Notes under the pieces: generated by a model | The model's input: the letters and a program-made list of their open reading frames with translations, nothing else | Database searches by the model: none | Told to the model about the DNA's origin: nothing | Assembly (NCBI RefSeq): GCF_918741295.1 | Contig: NZ_CAKKNB010000004.1 | Span: 607,830 to 671,829, forward strand | DNA from: Aquabacterium sp. CECT 9606 | Lineage (GTDB): Bacteria; Pseudomonadota; Gammaproteobacteria; Burkholderiales; Burkholderiaceae_C | DNA: 64,000 bases | Direction of reading: 5' to 3' | Shown: in pieces, positions 35,501 through 44,846 of the stretch | Numbering within the stretch: position 1 is the stretch's first letter | Layout: the number at the start of each line of letters is the position of its first letter | Translations under genes and position numbers: made by a program

Positions 35501-35792
35501 AAGGCGCCTGAACACGCTCGTGGTTGGCGGGAATTCGCCCTTCGAGCAATTGTTCGGCCAGCCATTGGCTGCGCAGGGACTCCAGCCGCGTCTGGGCCAG
35601 CAGGGTGTCGAAGGCATGGCCACGGTCTTGCAAACCGCGCCAGCTCATGTGTGACCAGGCCATCAGGGCCATGCAGATGGCCGCCAGCGCTGCGACCGCC
35701 AGAGCCAAGGGGCCGAAACGGCCAAGGGCGGGCATGGGCAAGGAGTTGGCGCTGGGGTTGGAAGCGGAAGAAGTGATGGCGGTCGCGCTCAC
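32538..35792 (-). CDS. Membrane-bound PAS/GAF/GGDEF/EAL cyclic-di-GMP protein
   Basis: A 1084-residue multidomain signalling protein. Two membrane helices (about residues 25-48 and 187-205) enclose a periplasmic helical sensor region. Then come a PAS domain (ELQAFADALPDLAFLLDKDG), a GAF-like domain, a second PAS/PAC (RDGMVVLNRERVLVSINPAFTDITGY), a GGDEF domain with intact GGDEF (RLGGDEFILVLE), and an EAL domain with intact EAL (VALEALVRL), DDFGTGYSS and KIDRSFI. Both catalytic motifs look functional, so it could make or degrade c-di-GMP. The start is GTG 35792. The protein is transcribed alone; it may affect biofilm or motility, which is inference. Confidence 0.93.
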   Translation of the reverse strand: MSATAITSSASNPSANSLPMPALGRFGPLALAVAALAAICMALMAWSHMSWRGLQDRGHAFDTLLAQTRLESLRSQWLAEQLLEGRIPANHERVQAPLNEAVQAAARLLEAPAPAMRGTLQNLLSRLQSAQQLLKQRLEQPGTVPASQLMAAMEAVDQSATKARAEWQTVLRDETHAQKQIDLINMGIVGLVTLVLLTLIGRAHKQREAATQALMRREAELQAFADALPDLAFLLDKDGRYIEIFGNHSSSLLGRPREQLIGQPASKFFSPANMALFMGTLTKALETRQTQTLSYPIRIMGGQRHFDSRCAPVGDSDRVVWMIWDVTARRRAEQRLVHMTRLYDFLSQVNQAIVWSTTEADLLTHVCRAALEHGRFKKAWVTLSEWDGDIMSCEVLPGSSPVDAIMQAFDGFLPSLDNDAPMDRAMHEGRIFHTADLAQVPNRPAWADEAIGLGLKGCAIIPLRRDMQLMGHLFLLDKQLNAQDQDERALFEDVASDLGFALTNLHRESLRELAEERIRLHAAALESTRDGMVVLNRERVLVSINPAFTDITGYTEEDVLGHTPEFLFPDNPRDVISDVRKGLMTEASWQGEVWSQRKNGELFMTKLSVSSVRTAAGKPSHFVCVMTDITQLKQTEERLARMAHFDTLTELPNRAMIHERLAHAVSLAERHRTLVGVVFVDLDNFKTVNDGLGHAAGDNLLQQVAHRLSQRVRQEDTLGRLGGDEFILVLEHLRHPQQAAHVAQAILDTLNEPFTLDSGQQVYVRASIGISMYPEDGVDAAELIRDADAAMYESKRRGRNSFSFYTSSFTTDATSRLHLETRLRRAVEHGEFVLHYQPLVRLTDRKVVALEALVRLKTPDGVLEPLPSIGPDEFIPVMEDTGMIVALGEWVLNEACRQGKAWLDAGIDFGRLSVNLSPSEVRRGGVVERVSRILNRTGLPAHRLELEITESGLMESSVGAEQFLHMLHALGVSLSIDDFGTGYSSLAYLKRFPVHQLKIDRSFIQDLPGNSSDAQLVQTMISLARGMNLNVVAEGVEMPDQEAFLASLGCDIAQGYLFSRPVPPEQIELIFQQAEASKKSTIVR

Positions 35793-35920
35793 ATTGGCAG
35801 ACAGGTGGAGAGAGCTTGGCAGCTTAGGTGAAAAATCGCGTCATGGGCCATGATCTAGGGATGACCCCTTGCGCGACCCCTCAGGCAGGGGTCCGGCCTC
35901 ATGAACTACTTCACGAAACC

Positions 35921-36850
35921 ATGACCATTCCAGCTGTTTATTCGCCACTGTTCGAAGCGCGCTCGCATTTCATCACCGCCCGCGGCCTGCGACACCATGC
36001 CTTGGTATGGGGTGAATTGACGCAAGCCACGGTCGAACAACCGCTGTTGGTGCTGGCCCACGGCTGGATGGACGTGGGGGCTTCCTTCCAGTTCATGGTG
36101 GATGCCTTGCGCCAGCTGCCCGGCTGGGAAACGCGCCCCATTGCCGCCATTGACTGGCGTGGTTTTGGTGAAACCAGCACCCCCGCCAGCGACAGCTACT
36201 TTTTCGCCGACTACCTGGGCGACCTGGATGCCTTGCTGGACGCCCTGTCGCCCAGCCTGCCAGTTGACTTGCTGGGCCACAGCATGGGCGGCAACGTCGT
36301 CATGCTCTATGCGGGTGTGCGCCCGGCGCGCATCCGTCGTCTGATCAACCTTGAGGGCTTCGGCATGCCCGCCACCCAGCCCGACGACGCCCCCGGCCGC
36401 TACGTCAAATGGCTGGACGAACTCAAAGCCCCCGCCCGCCTGAAAGACTACGACTCGGTGAACGACGTGGCCAAACGCCTGCGATCCACCAACCCTCGCT
36501 TGCGGCAGGATTTCGCGCTGTGGCTGGCCGGCCAATGGGCACGCGAGGAGGGCGGCCGTTGGCTCATCAACGCCGATCCCGCCCACAAGCGCTCCCAACC
36601 CATCCTTTACCGGGTGGAAGAAGTGCAGGCCTTCTACAAGCGCCTCACCATGCCCGTGCTCTTTGTCGAGGCCGACCAGACGGTCTATTTCTTGCTCTTC
36701 AATGGCAAGTTCACGCGTGACGAGTTCCTGGAGCGCGTCAAATCCGTCCCTAATTTCAGGATGGAAACCATCTTTGATGCGGGCCACATGGTGCACCATG
36801 ACCAACCCGTGGAATTGGCCAGTCACATCGCCAAATTCCTCAATCCCTGA
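35921..36850 (+). CDS. Alpha/beta-hydrolase
   Basis: A 309-residue alpha/beta-hydrolase-fold protein. The nucleophile elbow is LLGHSMGGNVVML, the oxyanion region is VLAHGWMDVGASFQFM, and the C-terminal His lies in FDAGHMVHHDQP. It has no signal peptide. Substrate cannot be told from sequence; esterases, epoxide hydrolases and related enzymes share the pattern. ATG 35921 begins the conserved region; upstream in-frame Met codons are less likely. The gap to prfB is 80 bases. Confidence 0.85.
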   Translation: MTIPAVYSPLFEARSHFITARGLRHHALVWGELTQATVEQPLLVLAHGWMDVGASFQFMVDALRQLPGWETRPIAAIDWRGFGETSTPASDSYFFADYLGDLDALLDALSPSLPVDLLGHSMGGNVVMLYAGVRPARIRRLINLEGFGMPATQPDDAPGRYVKWLDELKAPARLKDYDSVNDVAKRLRSTNPRLRQDFALWLAGQWAREEGGRWLINADPAHKRSQPILYRVEEVQAFYKRLTMPVLFVEADQTVYFLLFNGKFTRDEFLERVKSVPNFRMETIFDAGHMVHHDQPVELASHIAKFLNP

Positions 36851-36930
36851 TCTCGGGGATATCGCATGAGAAAATACCCGTTGATCGGCGCCCCGGGCGC
36901 CTCCTGAACACCGATTGCGGACACAAGAAC

Positions 36931-38035
36931 ATGGACATCGAACACATCAATTCCCTGGGCCAGCAGATTGCTGATTTGGGTCAGCGCACCGCTGACCTGC
37001 GGAGGTATCTTTGACTGGGATGAAAAATCCCGCCGCCTGAGCGAAGTCAACGCCGAACTCGAAGACCCCGCCGTCTGGAACGACCCCAAGCGCGCCCAGG
37101 AGCTGGGTAAAGAGAAAAAGGCGCTGGAAAACGTCGTCCTGACGATCGCCGAACTGGAATCGGGCCTGGCCGACAACGCCGAACTGTTCGACATGTCCAA
37201 GGCTGACAACGATGTCGCCGGCCTGCAAGCCATCTTTGACGACGTGGCCACGCAAGAGTCGCGCGTGAGCGCGCTCGAGTTCCGCCGCATGTTCAACAAC
37301 CCGGCTGACCCACTGCCGGCTTTCCTGGACATCCAGGCCGGCGCAGGCGGCACCGAGGCCTGCGACTGGGCCAGCATGCTGCTGCGCCAGTACATCCGCT
37401 ACGCCGAGCGCAAGGGCTTCACGGCCACCGTTGAAGACCTCACCGATGGCGACACCGCCGGCATCAAGAGCGCCACGATCAAGGTCGAGGGGGAGTACGC
37501 CTTTGGCCTGCTGCGCACCGAAACCGGCGTGCACCGCCTGGTCCGCAAATCGCCGTTCGACTCGTCGGGCGGCCGCCACACCAGCTTCGCCAGCGTCTTC
37601 GTCTACCCCGAGATCGACGACACCATTGAGATCGACATCAACCCGGCCGATGTGCGCACCGACACCTTCCGTGCCTCTGGCGCGGGCGGCCAGCACATCA
37701 ACAAGACCGATTCGGCCGTGCGCCTGACGCACATCCCGACCGGCATCGTCGTGCAGTGCCAGGACGGCCGTTCCCAGCACAGCAACCGCGATGTGGCCTG
37801 GAAGCGCCTGCGCTCGCGCCTGTACGACTTTGAGATGCGCAAGCGCCAGGAAGCGCAGCAAAAGCTCGAAGACACCAAGACCGATGTGGGCTGGGGTCAC
37901 CAGATCCGCTCCTACGTGCTGGACAACAGCCGAATCAAGGATTTGCGCACCAACGTCGAGATCTCCAACACCCAGAAGGTTCTGGACGGTGATCTGGACG
38001 CCTTCATCGAGGCCAGCCTGAAACAAGGCGTTTGA
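36931..38035 (+). CDS. prfB: Peptide chain release factor 2, with programmed +1 frameshift
   Basis: Recognises UGA and UAA stop codons and triggers peptide release. Translation starts at ATG 36931, reads 27 codons, meets an in-frame TGA at 37012-37014 and must shift +1 at CTT-TGA-C to continue to 38035, giving about 367 residues. The RF2 anticodon-like SPF motif ([14 protein letters not shown]) and the catalytic GGQ ([11 protein letters not shown]) are both intact. The frameshift is the classic autoregulatory device of RF2 and not a mutation. pepN follows 12 bases later. Confidence 0.97.
37001..37015 (+). promoter_or_regulatory. RF2 programmed frameshift site
   Basis: Internal Shine-Dalgarno-like GGAGG (37001-37005) lies 3 bases before the slippery CTT-TGA-C. 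The layout matches the canonical AGGGGGUAUCUUUGAC signal, in which low RF2 favours the +1 shift. Confidence 0.93.
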
Positions 38036-38047
38036 GAAAGCACACCC

Positions 38048-40720
38048 ATGCGTGAAGGTACTGCCCATTTGATCCGCCGCGAAGACTATGCGGCGCCCGC
38101 GTTCTGGATCAAGACCGTCGATCTGACCTTTGACCTGGACCCAGCCAAGACCCTGGTCATCAACAAGATGACCCTGGAGCGCAACCCCCAGCAGCCGGGC
38201 GCCTCCCTGCGCCTGGACGGCGAAGACCTGAACCTCACGCGGGTGCTGGTCGACGGCGAGTCGGTGAGCTTCCGGGTGGAAGACCAGCAACTGGTGCTGG
38301 ATAACCTGCCCGACCAGCCCTTCACGCTGGAGATCCGCAACACCTGCGCGCCTGAAAAGAACACGCAGCTGTCGGGCTTGTACACCAGCAGCGGTGGCTT
38401 CTTCACGCAGTGCGAGGCCCTGGGCTTTCGCCGCATCACCTACTTCCTGGACCGCCCCGACGTGATGGCCACCTACAAGGTGACCTTGAAGGCCGACAAG
38501 GTGAAGTACCCCGCGCTGCTGTCCAACGGCAACCTGGTGGAAGAAGGTGCCATTGACGCCAACCGTCACTACGCCGTCTGGGTCGACCCGCACCCCAAGC
38601 CCTGCTACTTGTTTGCCCTGGTGGCCGCCGACCTGGTGCGCCGCGAACAGCGCATCCGCACGCGTGCCGGCAAGGACCACCTGCTGCAGATCTACGTGCG
38701 CGCTGGTGATCTGGACAAGACCGAGCACGCCATGAACTCGCTGATGGCCTCCATCGCCTGGGACGAAGCCCGCTTCGGCCTGAGCCTGGACCTGGAGCGC
38801 TTCATGATCGTGGCCGTGAGCGACTTCAACATGGGCGCCATGGAGAACAAGGGCTTGAACATCTTCAACACCAAGTTCGTGCTGGCCAACCCCGCCACCG
38901 CGTCGGATGTTGACTTCGGCAACGTTGAAAGCGTGGTCGCCCACGAGTACTTCCACAACTGGACCGGCAACCGCGTCACCTGCCGCGACTGGTTCCAGCT
39001 GTCGCTGAAAGAAGGCCTGACCGTCTTCCGCGACCAGCAGTTCAGCCAGGACATGGCGGGCAGCCCCAGCGCCCGCGCCGTCAAGCGCATCGAAGACGTG
39101 CGCACCCTGCGCCAGGTGCAGTTCCCGGAAGACGCCGGCCCCATGGCCCACCCCGTGCGCCCCGACAGCTACATGGCCATCGACAATTTCTACACGGCCA
39201 CCGTGTATGAAAAAGGCGCCGAAGTCGTGCGCATGATGCACACCCTGGTGGGCGAAGATGGCTTTGCCGCCGGCATGAAGCTGTACTTTGACCGCCACGA
39301 CGGCCAGGCCGTGACCTGCGACGATTTCGCCCAAGCCATTGCCGACGCGAACCCCGACAGCGAACTGGCCAAGCGCCTGGATGGATTCAAGAACTGGTAC
39401 GCCCAGGCCGGCACGCCGCGCGTGCAAGCCCGTGGTGAATACGATGCCGAATTGCGCACCTACACGCTGCACCTGAGTCAGTCGTCCAATCCCACGCCCG
39501 GCCAGCCCAACAAGGCGCCTTACGTGATCCCCGTGGCCATGGGCTTGGTGGCGCACGATGGCCGCAGCCTGTTCCTGCACCTGGAAGGCGATGCCGCCCC
39601 GATCGGGCCGCAGACCGTGCTAGTGCTGTCGGAAGCGCAGCAAAGCTTCACCTTCGTCCATGTGCCCGTTGAGCCCGTGCCCTCGCTGCTGCGAGGCTTC
39701 TCCGCCCCGGTGGTGCTCGAGGCAGAGCTGGACGACGATGCCTTGTTCACCTTGCTGTCGCACGATCTGGACCCCTTCAACCGCTGGGAAGCCGCGCAAA
39801 AGCTGGCCCTGCGCCGTTTGCTGGCCGCCGTCAGTGGCCAAGGCCAGGCCGAGTTGGACGAGCGCTTCGTGCAAGCCCTGCGCGGCATCTTGCGCAACCC
39901 CGAGCTCGATGCTGCCTTCAAGGACCTGGTCCTGACCCTGCCCAGCGAAAGCTATGTGGCCGAGCAGCTCGATGTGGTCGATCCCCAGCGCATCCACACC
40001 GCGCGCGAAGGCATGAAGCTGCAGCTGGCCAAGGCCCTGCACGAAGACTGGGCCTGGGCCTATGAAACCCACCACGACAACGGGGGCTACACGCCCGATG
40101 CCGTCAGCATGGGCCGCCGGGCCCTGGCCAATCTGGCGCTCAGCATGCTGTGCCTGGACGCCAGCGTGCGCAACAACCCCTTGTGGACCGGCAGAGCCTT
40201 CCAGCGCTACAAGGACGCCACCAACATGACCGACCGCCTGGGGGCCTTGAGCGCCTTGGTGTCCGGCCATTCTGAGCTGGCGCAGGCCGCGCTCGACCGC
40301 TTCCACACGCAGTACAAGGACGAAGCCCTGGTCATTGACAAGTGGTTTGCACTGCAGGCCTCCGCCCCCGAAAAAGACGGCAAGGTGTTCGCGCGCTGCA
40401 AGGCGCTGATGCAGCACCCCGACTTCACGCTGCGCACGCCCAACCGCGCGCGCAGCCTGCTGATGAGCCTGTGCTCGGCCAACCCGGCGGCCTTCCACCG
40501 CCCCGATGCGGCCGGCTACGTCTTCTGGGCCGACCGCGTGATCGAGATCGACGCCATCAACCCGCAATTGGCCGCCCGCCTGGCGCGCGCGCTGGACCAC
40601 TGGCGCCGCCTGGCCGAGCCTTATCAGACGGCTGCCCGCGAGGCATTGAGCCGCGTGGCCGCCAGGGCCGAGTTGTCGGACGACGTGCGCGAAATCATCA
40701 CGCGCGCGCTGCAAGACTAA
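38048..40720 (+). CDS. pepN: Aminopeptidase N (M1 zinc metallopeptidase)
   Basis: An 890-residue cytoplasmic M1 aminopeptidase, the usual length for the proteobacterial type. The substrate-binding motif is GAMENKGLN. The zinc motif is [16 protein letters not shown] followed by the third ligand Glu in [15 protein letters not shown]. The catalytic Tyr region is [14 protein letters not shown], and the C-terminal helical domains are complete (to ITRALQD). It is 12 bases after prfB and 34 bases before fbp, likely in one transcript. Confidence 0.96.
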   Translation: MREGTAHLIRREDYAAPAFWIKTVDLTFDLDPAKTLVINKMTLERNPQQPGASLRLDGEDLNLTRVLVDGESVSFRVEDQQLVLDNLPDQPFTLEIRNTCAPEKNTQLSGLYTSSGGFFTQCEALGFRRITYFLDRPDVMATYKVTLKADKVKYPALLSNGNLVEEGAIDANRHYAVWVDPHPKPCYLFALVAADLVRREQRIRTRAGKDHLLQIYVRAGDLDKTEHAMNSLMASIAWDEARFGLSLDLERFMIVAVSDFNMGAMENKGLNIFNTKFVLANPATASDVDFGNVESVVAHEYFHNWTGNRVTCRDWFQLSLKEGLTVFRDQQFSQDMAGSPSARAVKRIEDVRTLRQVQFPEDAGPMAHPVRPDSYMAIDNFYTATVYEKGAEVVRMMHTLVGEDGFAAGMKLYFDRHDGQAVTCDDFAQAIADANPDSELAKRLDGFKNWYAQAGTPRVQARGEYDAELRTYTLHLSQSSNPTPGQPNKAPYVIPVAMGLVAHDGRSLFLHLEGDAAPIGPQTVLVLSEAQQSFTFVHVPVEPVPSLLRGFSAPVVLEAELDDDALFTLLSHDLDPFNRWEAAQKLALRRLLAAVSGQGQAELDERFVQALRGILRNPELDAAFKDLVLTLPSESYVAEQLDVVDPQRIHTAREGMKLQLAKALHEDWAWAYETHHDNGGYTPDAVSMGRRALANLALSMLCLDASVRNNPLWTGRAFQRYKDATNMTDRLGALSALVSGHSELAQAALDRFHTQYKDEALVIDKWFALQASAPEKDGKVFARCKALMQHPDFTLRTPNRARSLLMSLCSANPAAFHRPDAAGYVFWADRVIEIDAINPQLAARLARALDHWRRLAEPYQTAAREALSRVAARAELSDDVREIITRALQD

Positions 40721-40754
40721 GCACACCTTTCAAACCTCAAACACTGTCCACACC

Positions 40755-41762
40755 ATGTCCCACCGTGTCAGCCTGACCCAATACCTGATCGAGCAACAAC
40801 GCGGCGCCGCGCAATTGCCCGCCCAACTGCGCCTGCTCATCGAAGTGGTCGCGCGTGCCTGCAAGAGTATCGCCATCAGCGTCAACAAAGGCGCCCTGGG
40901 TGATGTGCTGGGCACCGCCGGCAGCGAGAACGTGCAGGGCGAAGTCCAGAAGAAGCTGGACATCATCGCCAACGAAGTGCTGATCGAAGCCAATGAGTGG
41001 GGCGGCCACCTGGCCGGCATGGCCTCCGAAGAAATGGACGACATGCACGCGGTGCCCAACCGCTATCCGCAAGGCGAGTACCTGCTGCTGTTCGACCCCC
41101 TGGATGGCTCCAGCAACATCGATGTGAACGTGAGCATTGGCACCATCTTCTCGGTGCTCAAGCACAAGGGCGGCGACGTCACCAACGACAGCTTCCTGCA
41201 ACCGGGCACTGCTCAGGTCTGCGCCGGCTATTGCGTCTATGGCCCCCAAACCACTCTGGTGTTGACCGTGGGCCAGGGCGTGGTCATGTTCACGCTGGAC
41301 CGCGAGCAGGGCTCATGGGTGATGACCGACAGCGACGTCCGGATCCCCGAAGACACCAAGGAATTCGCCATCAACATGTCGAACCTGCGCCACTGGGCCC
41401 CGCCCATGAAGCGTTACATCGACGAATGCCTGGAAGGCAAGGACGGCGTGCGCGGCAAGGATTTCAACATGCGCTGGGTGGCCTCGATGGTGGCCGACGT
41501 GCACCGCATCCTCACCCGGGGCGGCATCTTCATGTACCCCTGGGACAAGCGCGAGCCCAACAAGCCCGGCAAGCTGCGCCTGATGTACGAAGCCAACCCG
41601 ATGAGCTTTCTGGTGGAGCAGGCGGGTGGCATGTCGACCAACGGCACACAGCGCATCATGGAACTGCAGCCCACGCAGTTGCATGAGCGTGTCAGCGTGA
41701 TGCTGGGCTCGAAGAATGAAGTGGCGCGGGTGACGCAGTACCACTTGGACCAGGGCACCTGA
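40755..41762 (+). CDS. fbp: Fructose-1,6-bisphosphatase class I
   Basis: A 335-residue Mg-dependent gluconeogenic phosphatase. The metal site is visible as EEMDD and [23 protein letters not shown], and the substrate loop as [23 protein letters not shown] and [12 protein letters not shown]. Length and motif order are normal for class I enzymes. A tRNA-Thr gene lies 47 bases downstream. Confidence 0.97.
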   Translation: MSHRVSLTQYLIEQQRGAAQLPAQLRLLIEVVARACKSIAISVNKGALGDVLGTAGSENVQGEVQKKLDIIANEVLIEANEWGGHLAGMASEEMDDMHAVPNRYPQGEYLLLFDPLDGSSNIDVNVSIGTIFSVLKHKGGDVTNDSFLQPGTAQVCAGYCVYGPQTTLVLTVGQGVVMFTLDREQGSWVMTDSDVRIPEDTKEFAINMSNLRHWAPPMKRYIDECLEGKDGVRGKDFNMRWVASMVADVHRILTRGGIFMYPWDKREPNKPGKLRLMYEANPMSFLVEQAGGMSTNGTQRIMELQPTQLHERVSVMLGSKNEVARVTQYHLDQGT

Positions 41763-41809
41763 GATAGAAAGCCTGGCTGAAAAGCCATGCTAGAATTTTG
41801 GTCTGGATT

Positions 41810-41885
41810 GCCGGTGTAGCTCAGTCGGTAGAGCAGCTCATTCGTAATGAGAAGGTCGGGTGTTCGATTCATCTCTCCGGCACCA
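41810..41885 (+). tRNA. tRNA-Thr (CGU)
   Basis: A 76-nt cloverleaf. The acceptor GCCGGTG pairs with CTCCGGC (one mismatch), the D arm is GCTCAGTCGGTAGAGC, the anticodon loop TTCGTAA gives CGU, the T arm is GGGTGTTCGATTCATCT, and CCA is encoded. Confidence 0.92.
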
Positions 41886-41896
41886 ATCAAACAATC

Positions 41897-41929
41897 AAAA
41901 AGCCCAACTCACAAGGTTGGGCTTTTTTT
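41897..41929 (+). terminator. Rho-independent terminator after tRNA-Thr
   Basis: AAAAAGCCCAAC pairs with GTTGGGCTTTTT across a TCACAAG loop and ends in seven T residues. Confidence 0.92.
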
Positions 41930-42017
41930 GTTTCCAGGAGCCCAGGGGAACCATTTTTGATGTGCAGGAGTCATATCGGCTCTTTGTGCAGTCAACCAAA
42001 AAATGGGTGGTGGCGCC

Positions 42018-42686
42018 ATGAGAAGGTGGCTTAAGCAGAATCGTTCCATGCTCGCTTTCGTGCTGGGTTTCGGATTTTTCCGACTGGCGATCGCGGACTG
42101 GAACCCCATTCCCTCCGGCTCCATGCGCCCTACCTTGCTCGAAGGCGACGTGGTGCTGGTGAACCGGCTGGCCTACGACTTCAAAGTACCTCTGACCAAC
42201 CTGTCCCTGCTGAAAACCGGTGAACCCCAGCGCGGCGATGTCATCACCTTCACCTCGCCCCAAGATGGCGTGCGCCTCATCAAACGCCTGGTGGCCTTGC
42301 CCGGTGACCTGGTGGAAATGCGCGAAGAAGTCCTCTACATCAATGGTCAGCCAGCCCAGTACCTCGGCGTCTCCTCCGCAGCGCAGGACTTGGTCGGTGG
42401 TGTCAAGGAACCAGTTCTGCTGGCGCGGGAGCAAAACCTGGGGGCCAACCATGCCGTGCAATTCTTGCCCCAGGTGCGCGCCATGCGGAGTTTTCCGGCC
42501 ACTCGGGTGCCTCCCGGCAGCTATTTTTTCTTGGGCGACAACCGGGACAACAGCGCCGACTCCCGCTACATCGGCGTGGTGCCCCGCGAAATGCTGATCG
42601 GCAAAGCGCACCACATCCTGGTGTCGGCCAATATCTTGGGTAATTGGTTGCCCAGATTCGATCGGTTGGGGCAGGCCATCGAGTGA
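42018..42686 (+). CDS. lepB: Signal peptidase I (short form)
   Basis: A 222-residue S26 membrane protease that removes signal peptides. It has one N-terminal helix (MLAFVLGFGFFRLAIADW), the catalytic Ser in IPSGSMRPTLLEGD, the catalytic Lys in VRLIKRLVALPGD, and the downstream box SYFFLGDNRDNSADSRY. It is shorter than the two-helix LepB usually found beside lepA and rnc, and it stands alone, so it is probably a second paralogue. An alternative ATG lies at 42003. The symbol reflects the family, not proven primary-enzyme status. Confidence 0.88.
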   Translation: MRRWLKQNRSMLAFVLGFGFFRLAIADWNPIPSGSMRPTLLEGDVVLVNRLAYDFKVPLTNLSLLKTGEPQRGDVITFTSPQDGVRLIKRLVALPGDLVEMREEVLYINGQPAQYLGVSSAAQDLVGGVKEPVLLAREQNLGANHAVQFLPQVRAMRSFPATRVPPGSYFFLGDNRDNSADSRYIGVVPREMLIGKAHHILVSANILGNWLPRFDRLGQAIE

Positions 42687-42779
42687 AAGCTCGAAACCCC
42701 ATGGCCGCGTGTCAAGCGGGCAGGTAAAATCCCTGTCTTGCCCAGTGACTGTCATCACCATGACACGCGAGACCACCCC

Positions 42780-43427
42780 ATGATTTTTGGAAAACTTCTG
42801 CCCCGAGAGGGCAATTTTTTCGAGCTGTTCAACCAGCACGCCAACCACACAGTCGCCGCGGCCCACGCGTTCGCGAACCTGGTCAAGCACTACAACGACC
42901 CGATCCTGCGAGAAAAGTACACCCAGGAAGTCGATGCGGCGGAAAACTCCGCCGATGACGTCACCCGTGAAGTCAACAAGCTGCTCCACAAGACCTTCAT
43001 CACCCCGATCGATCGCGAGCAGATCCACTCGCTGATCAACACGATGGACGACGTGGCCGACCTGATCCACGGCGCGGCCGAGACCATGGCCCTGTACGAC
43101 GTGCGCACGATGACCGACGAGATCATCCGCTTGACCGAACTGGGCGTGAAGTGCTGCGAACGCCTGCGCTCGGCCGTGGCCCTGCTGCACGACATCGGCA
43201 GCGCCAAAACCGCCGAGGCCGCACTCAAGACCTGCGAAGAAATCGACCAACTGGAGTCTGACGCCGACCGTGTTTTGCGTGCCGCCATGAGCAAGCTGTT
43301 CCGGGAAGAGTCCGATGTGCGCGAGCTGATCAAGCTCAAAGCCATCTACGAGATGCTGGAAACCGTGACCGACAAGTGCGAGGACGTCGCCAACCTGATC
43401 GAGGGCGTGATCCTCGAGAACTCCTGA
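42780..43427 (+). CDS. DUF47-family phosphate-transport accessory protein (PhoU-like)
   Basis: A 215-residue helical protein of the DUF47/YkaA group, distantly related to PhoU. Conserved segments are FFELFNQHANHTVAAAHAF, DDVTREVNKLLHKTFITPIDREQIHSL and DDVADLIHGAAETMALY. It is directly upstream of the Pit transporter gene (15 bases) in one operon, the usual arrangement in which it is thought to modulate phosphate uptake. Confidence 0.92.
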   Translation: MIFGKLLPREGNFFELFNQHANHTVAAAHAFANLVKHYNDPILREKYTQEVDAAENSADDVTREVNKLLHKTFITPIDREQIHSLINTMDDVADLIHGAAETMALYDVRTMTDEIIRLTELGVKCCERLRSAVALLHDIGSAKTAEAALKTCEEIDQLESDADRVLRAAMSKLFREESDVRELIKLKAIYEMLETVTDKCEDVANLIEGVILENS

Positions 43428-43442
43428 TCCGGGCGGCTGACC

Positions 43443-44453
43443 ATGGTTTCCATGCAGGCGGCCCTGTGGGTCGTTGTTCTTCTGGTGGTGCTCGCGCTGC
43501 TGTTCGATTTCATGAACGGTTTCCACGACGCGGCCAACTCGATCGCGACGGTGGTGTCCACCGGTGTGCTGCGCCCCGCGCAAGCGGTGCTGTTCGCGGC
43601 TTTCTTCAACGTCGTCGCCATCTTCATCTTCCACCTGAGTGTGGCCACCACCGTGGGCAAGGGCATTGCCGACCCGGGCGTGGTCGATGTGCACGTGGTG
43701 TTTGGCGCCCTGATTGGCGCCATCACCTGGAACGTGATCACCTGGCTCTATGGCATCCCCAGCAGCTCGTCGCATGCGCTGATCGGCGGCATCGTGGGCG
43801 CGGTGATGGCCAAGGCCGGGGCCGGTGCGTTGGTGGCCAGCGGCATTGTCCGCACGGTGACGTTCATTTTCGTGTCGCCCTTGCTGGGCTACGTTTTTGG
43901 CTCGCTGATGATGGTGCTGGTGGCCTGGGTGTGCCGGCGCATGGCGCCCACGCGCATTGACCGCTGGTTCCGCCGTCTGCAATTGGTCTCGGCCGGTGCC
44001 TACAGCCTCGGCCACGGTGGCAACGATGCGCAGAAAACCATCGGCATCATCTGGATGCTGTTGATCTCGACCGGCTACGCGTCGGTGGACGACAAGGCCC
44101 CGCCCACGTGGGCCATTGTGTCGTGCTACATGGCGATCGGCGCGGGCACCATGTTCGGTGGCTGGCGCATCGTGCGGACAATGGGCCAGAAGATCACCAA
44201 GCTCAAGCCAGTGGGTGGTTTCTGCGCCGAAACAGGCGGCGCCATGACCTTGTTCATCGCCACGGCCTTGGGCGTGCCGGTCTCCACCACGCACACCATC
44301 ACGGGTGCGATCGTGGGTGTGGGGTCGGTTCAGCGTGCCAGCGCGGTGCGCTGGGGCGTGGCGGGCAACATCATCTGGGCCTGGATCCTGACCATTCCCG
44401 CCGCGGCCTTTGTCGCGGCCGTGGCTTACTGGCTCAGCTTGCAGTTGTTCTAA
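43443..44453 (+). CDS. pit: PiT-family inorganic phosphate transporter
   Basis: A 336-residue inner-membrane permease with about ten helices, importing phosphate with H+ or Na+. The two inverted-repeat signatures of the family are intact: FDFMNGFHDAANSIATVVSTG near residue 20 and SLGHGGNDAQKTIGIIWML near residue 190. The second-half repeat PVSTTHTITGAIVGVG mirrors the first-half PSSSSHALIGGIVGA. It is co-transcribed with the DUF47 gene. Confidence 0.95.
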   Translation: MVSMQAALWVVVLLVVLALLFDFMNGFHDAANSIATVVSTGVLRPAQAVLFAAFFNVVAIFIFHLSVATTVGKGIADPGVVDVHVVFGALIGAITWNVITWLYGIPSSSSHALIGGIVGAVMAKAGAGALVASGIVRTVTFIFVSPLLGYVFGSLMMVLVAWVCRRMAPTRIDRWFRRLQLVSAGAYSLGHGGNDAQKTIGIIWMLLISTGYASVDDKAPPTWAIVSCYMAIGAGTMFGGWRIVRTMGQKITKLKPVGGFCAETGGAMTLFIATALGVPVSTTHTITGAIVGVGSVQRASAVRWGVAGNIIWAWILTIPAAAFVAAVAYWLSLQLF

Positions 44454-44540
44454 GGCCTGGTTTCGTAAGCATCTGTTCCTGGTTCACAGACCGGCATGGG
44501 GTTTGCCGGTTCTTGTGCGTTACACCACCAGGAACAAGCC

Positions 44541-44846
44541 ATGGCCCGAGCAACGCAACCCAGTCTGGTCGTCCAGGAATTGAATTGCGCGCCCTGCATG
44601 CTGTGCATCTACCAACCCGAACACCCGCCCTCGATTGAGGCCCTGGGCTATTGGGGGCGCAAGGGCGTGTTTTCGCTGGCCAGCGAATTGCACGTCAGTG
44701 ATGACGAACCACCGCGCCGGGTCTGGAAGACGCCGCCGCAGTGGCCCGTTCAGTGTTGCCGGGAAGAAGACCTTCACATCATCGAGATGGTCGATCCCGC
44801 CTTGGGCGGCACGTCGGTCAATGGGCCAGGGTCGCTTTCAGCGTGA
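44541..44846 (+). CDS. Small hypothetical protein with Cys motifs
   Basis: A 101-residue frame, ATG 44541 after AGGAACAAGCC. It contains CAPCMLC near residue 16 and a later CC pair, a pattern that could bind a metal, and no signal peptide or membrane helix. I do not recognise a family. Its end overlaps the 3' end of the convergent osmC-type gene by 29 bases. The opposite strand is also open here, so it may not be real; the ribosome site and the clustered cysteines are the main support. Confidence 0.4.
   Translation: MARATQPSLVVQELNCAPCMLCIYQPEHPPSIEALGYWGRKGVFSLASELHVSDDEPPRRVWKTPPQWPVQCCREEDLHIIEMVDPALGGTSVNGPGSLSA

Noticed and set aside
32889-35654. A 921-residue plus-strand frame opposite the GGDEF/EAL gene
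   Set aside because: Shadow frame with no domains; the minus-strand product shows PAS, GGDEF and EAL motifs.
36931-38035. prfB as a frameshifted pseudogene
   Set aside because: The TGA lies exactly at the canonical RF2 programmed frameshift signal and all functional motifs are intact downstream.
36947-39580. An 877-residue minus-strand frame across prfB and pepN
   Set aside because: Shadow frame; both plus-strand genes are fully supported by motifs.
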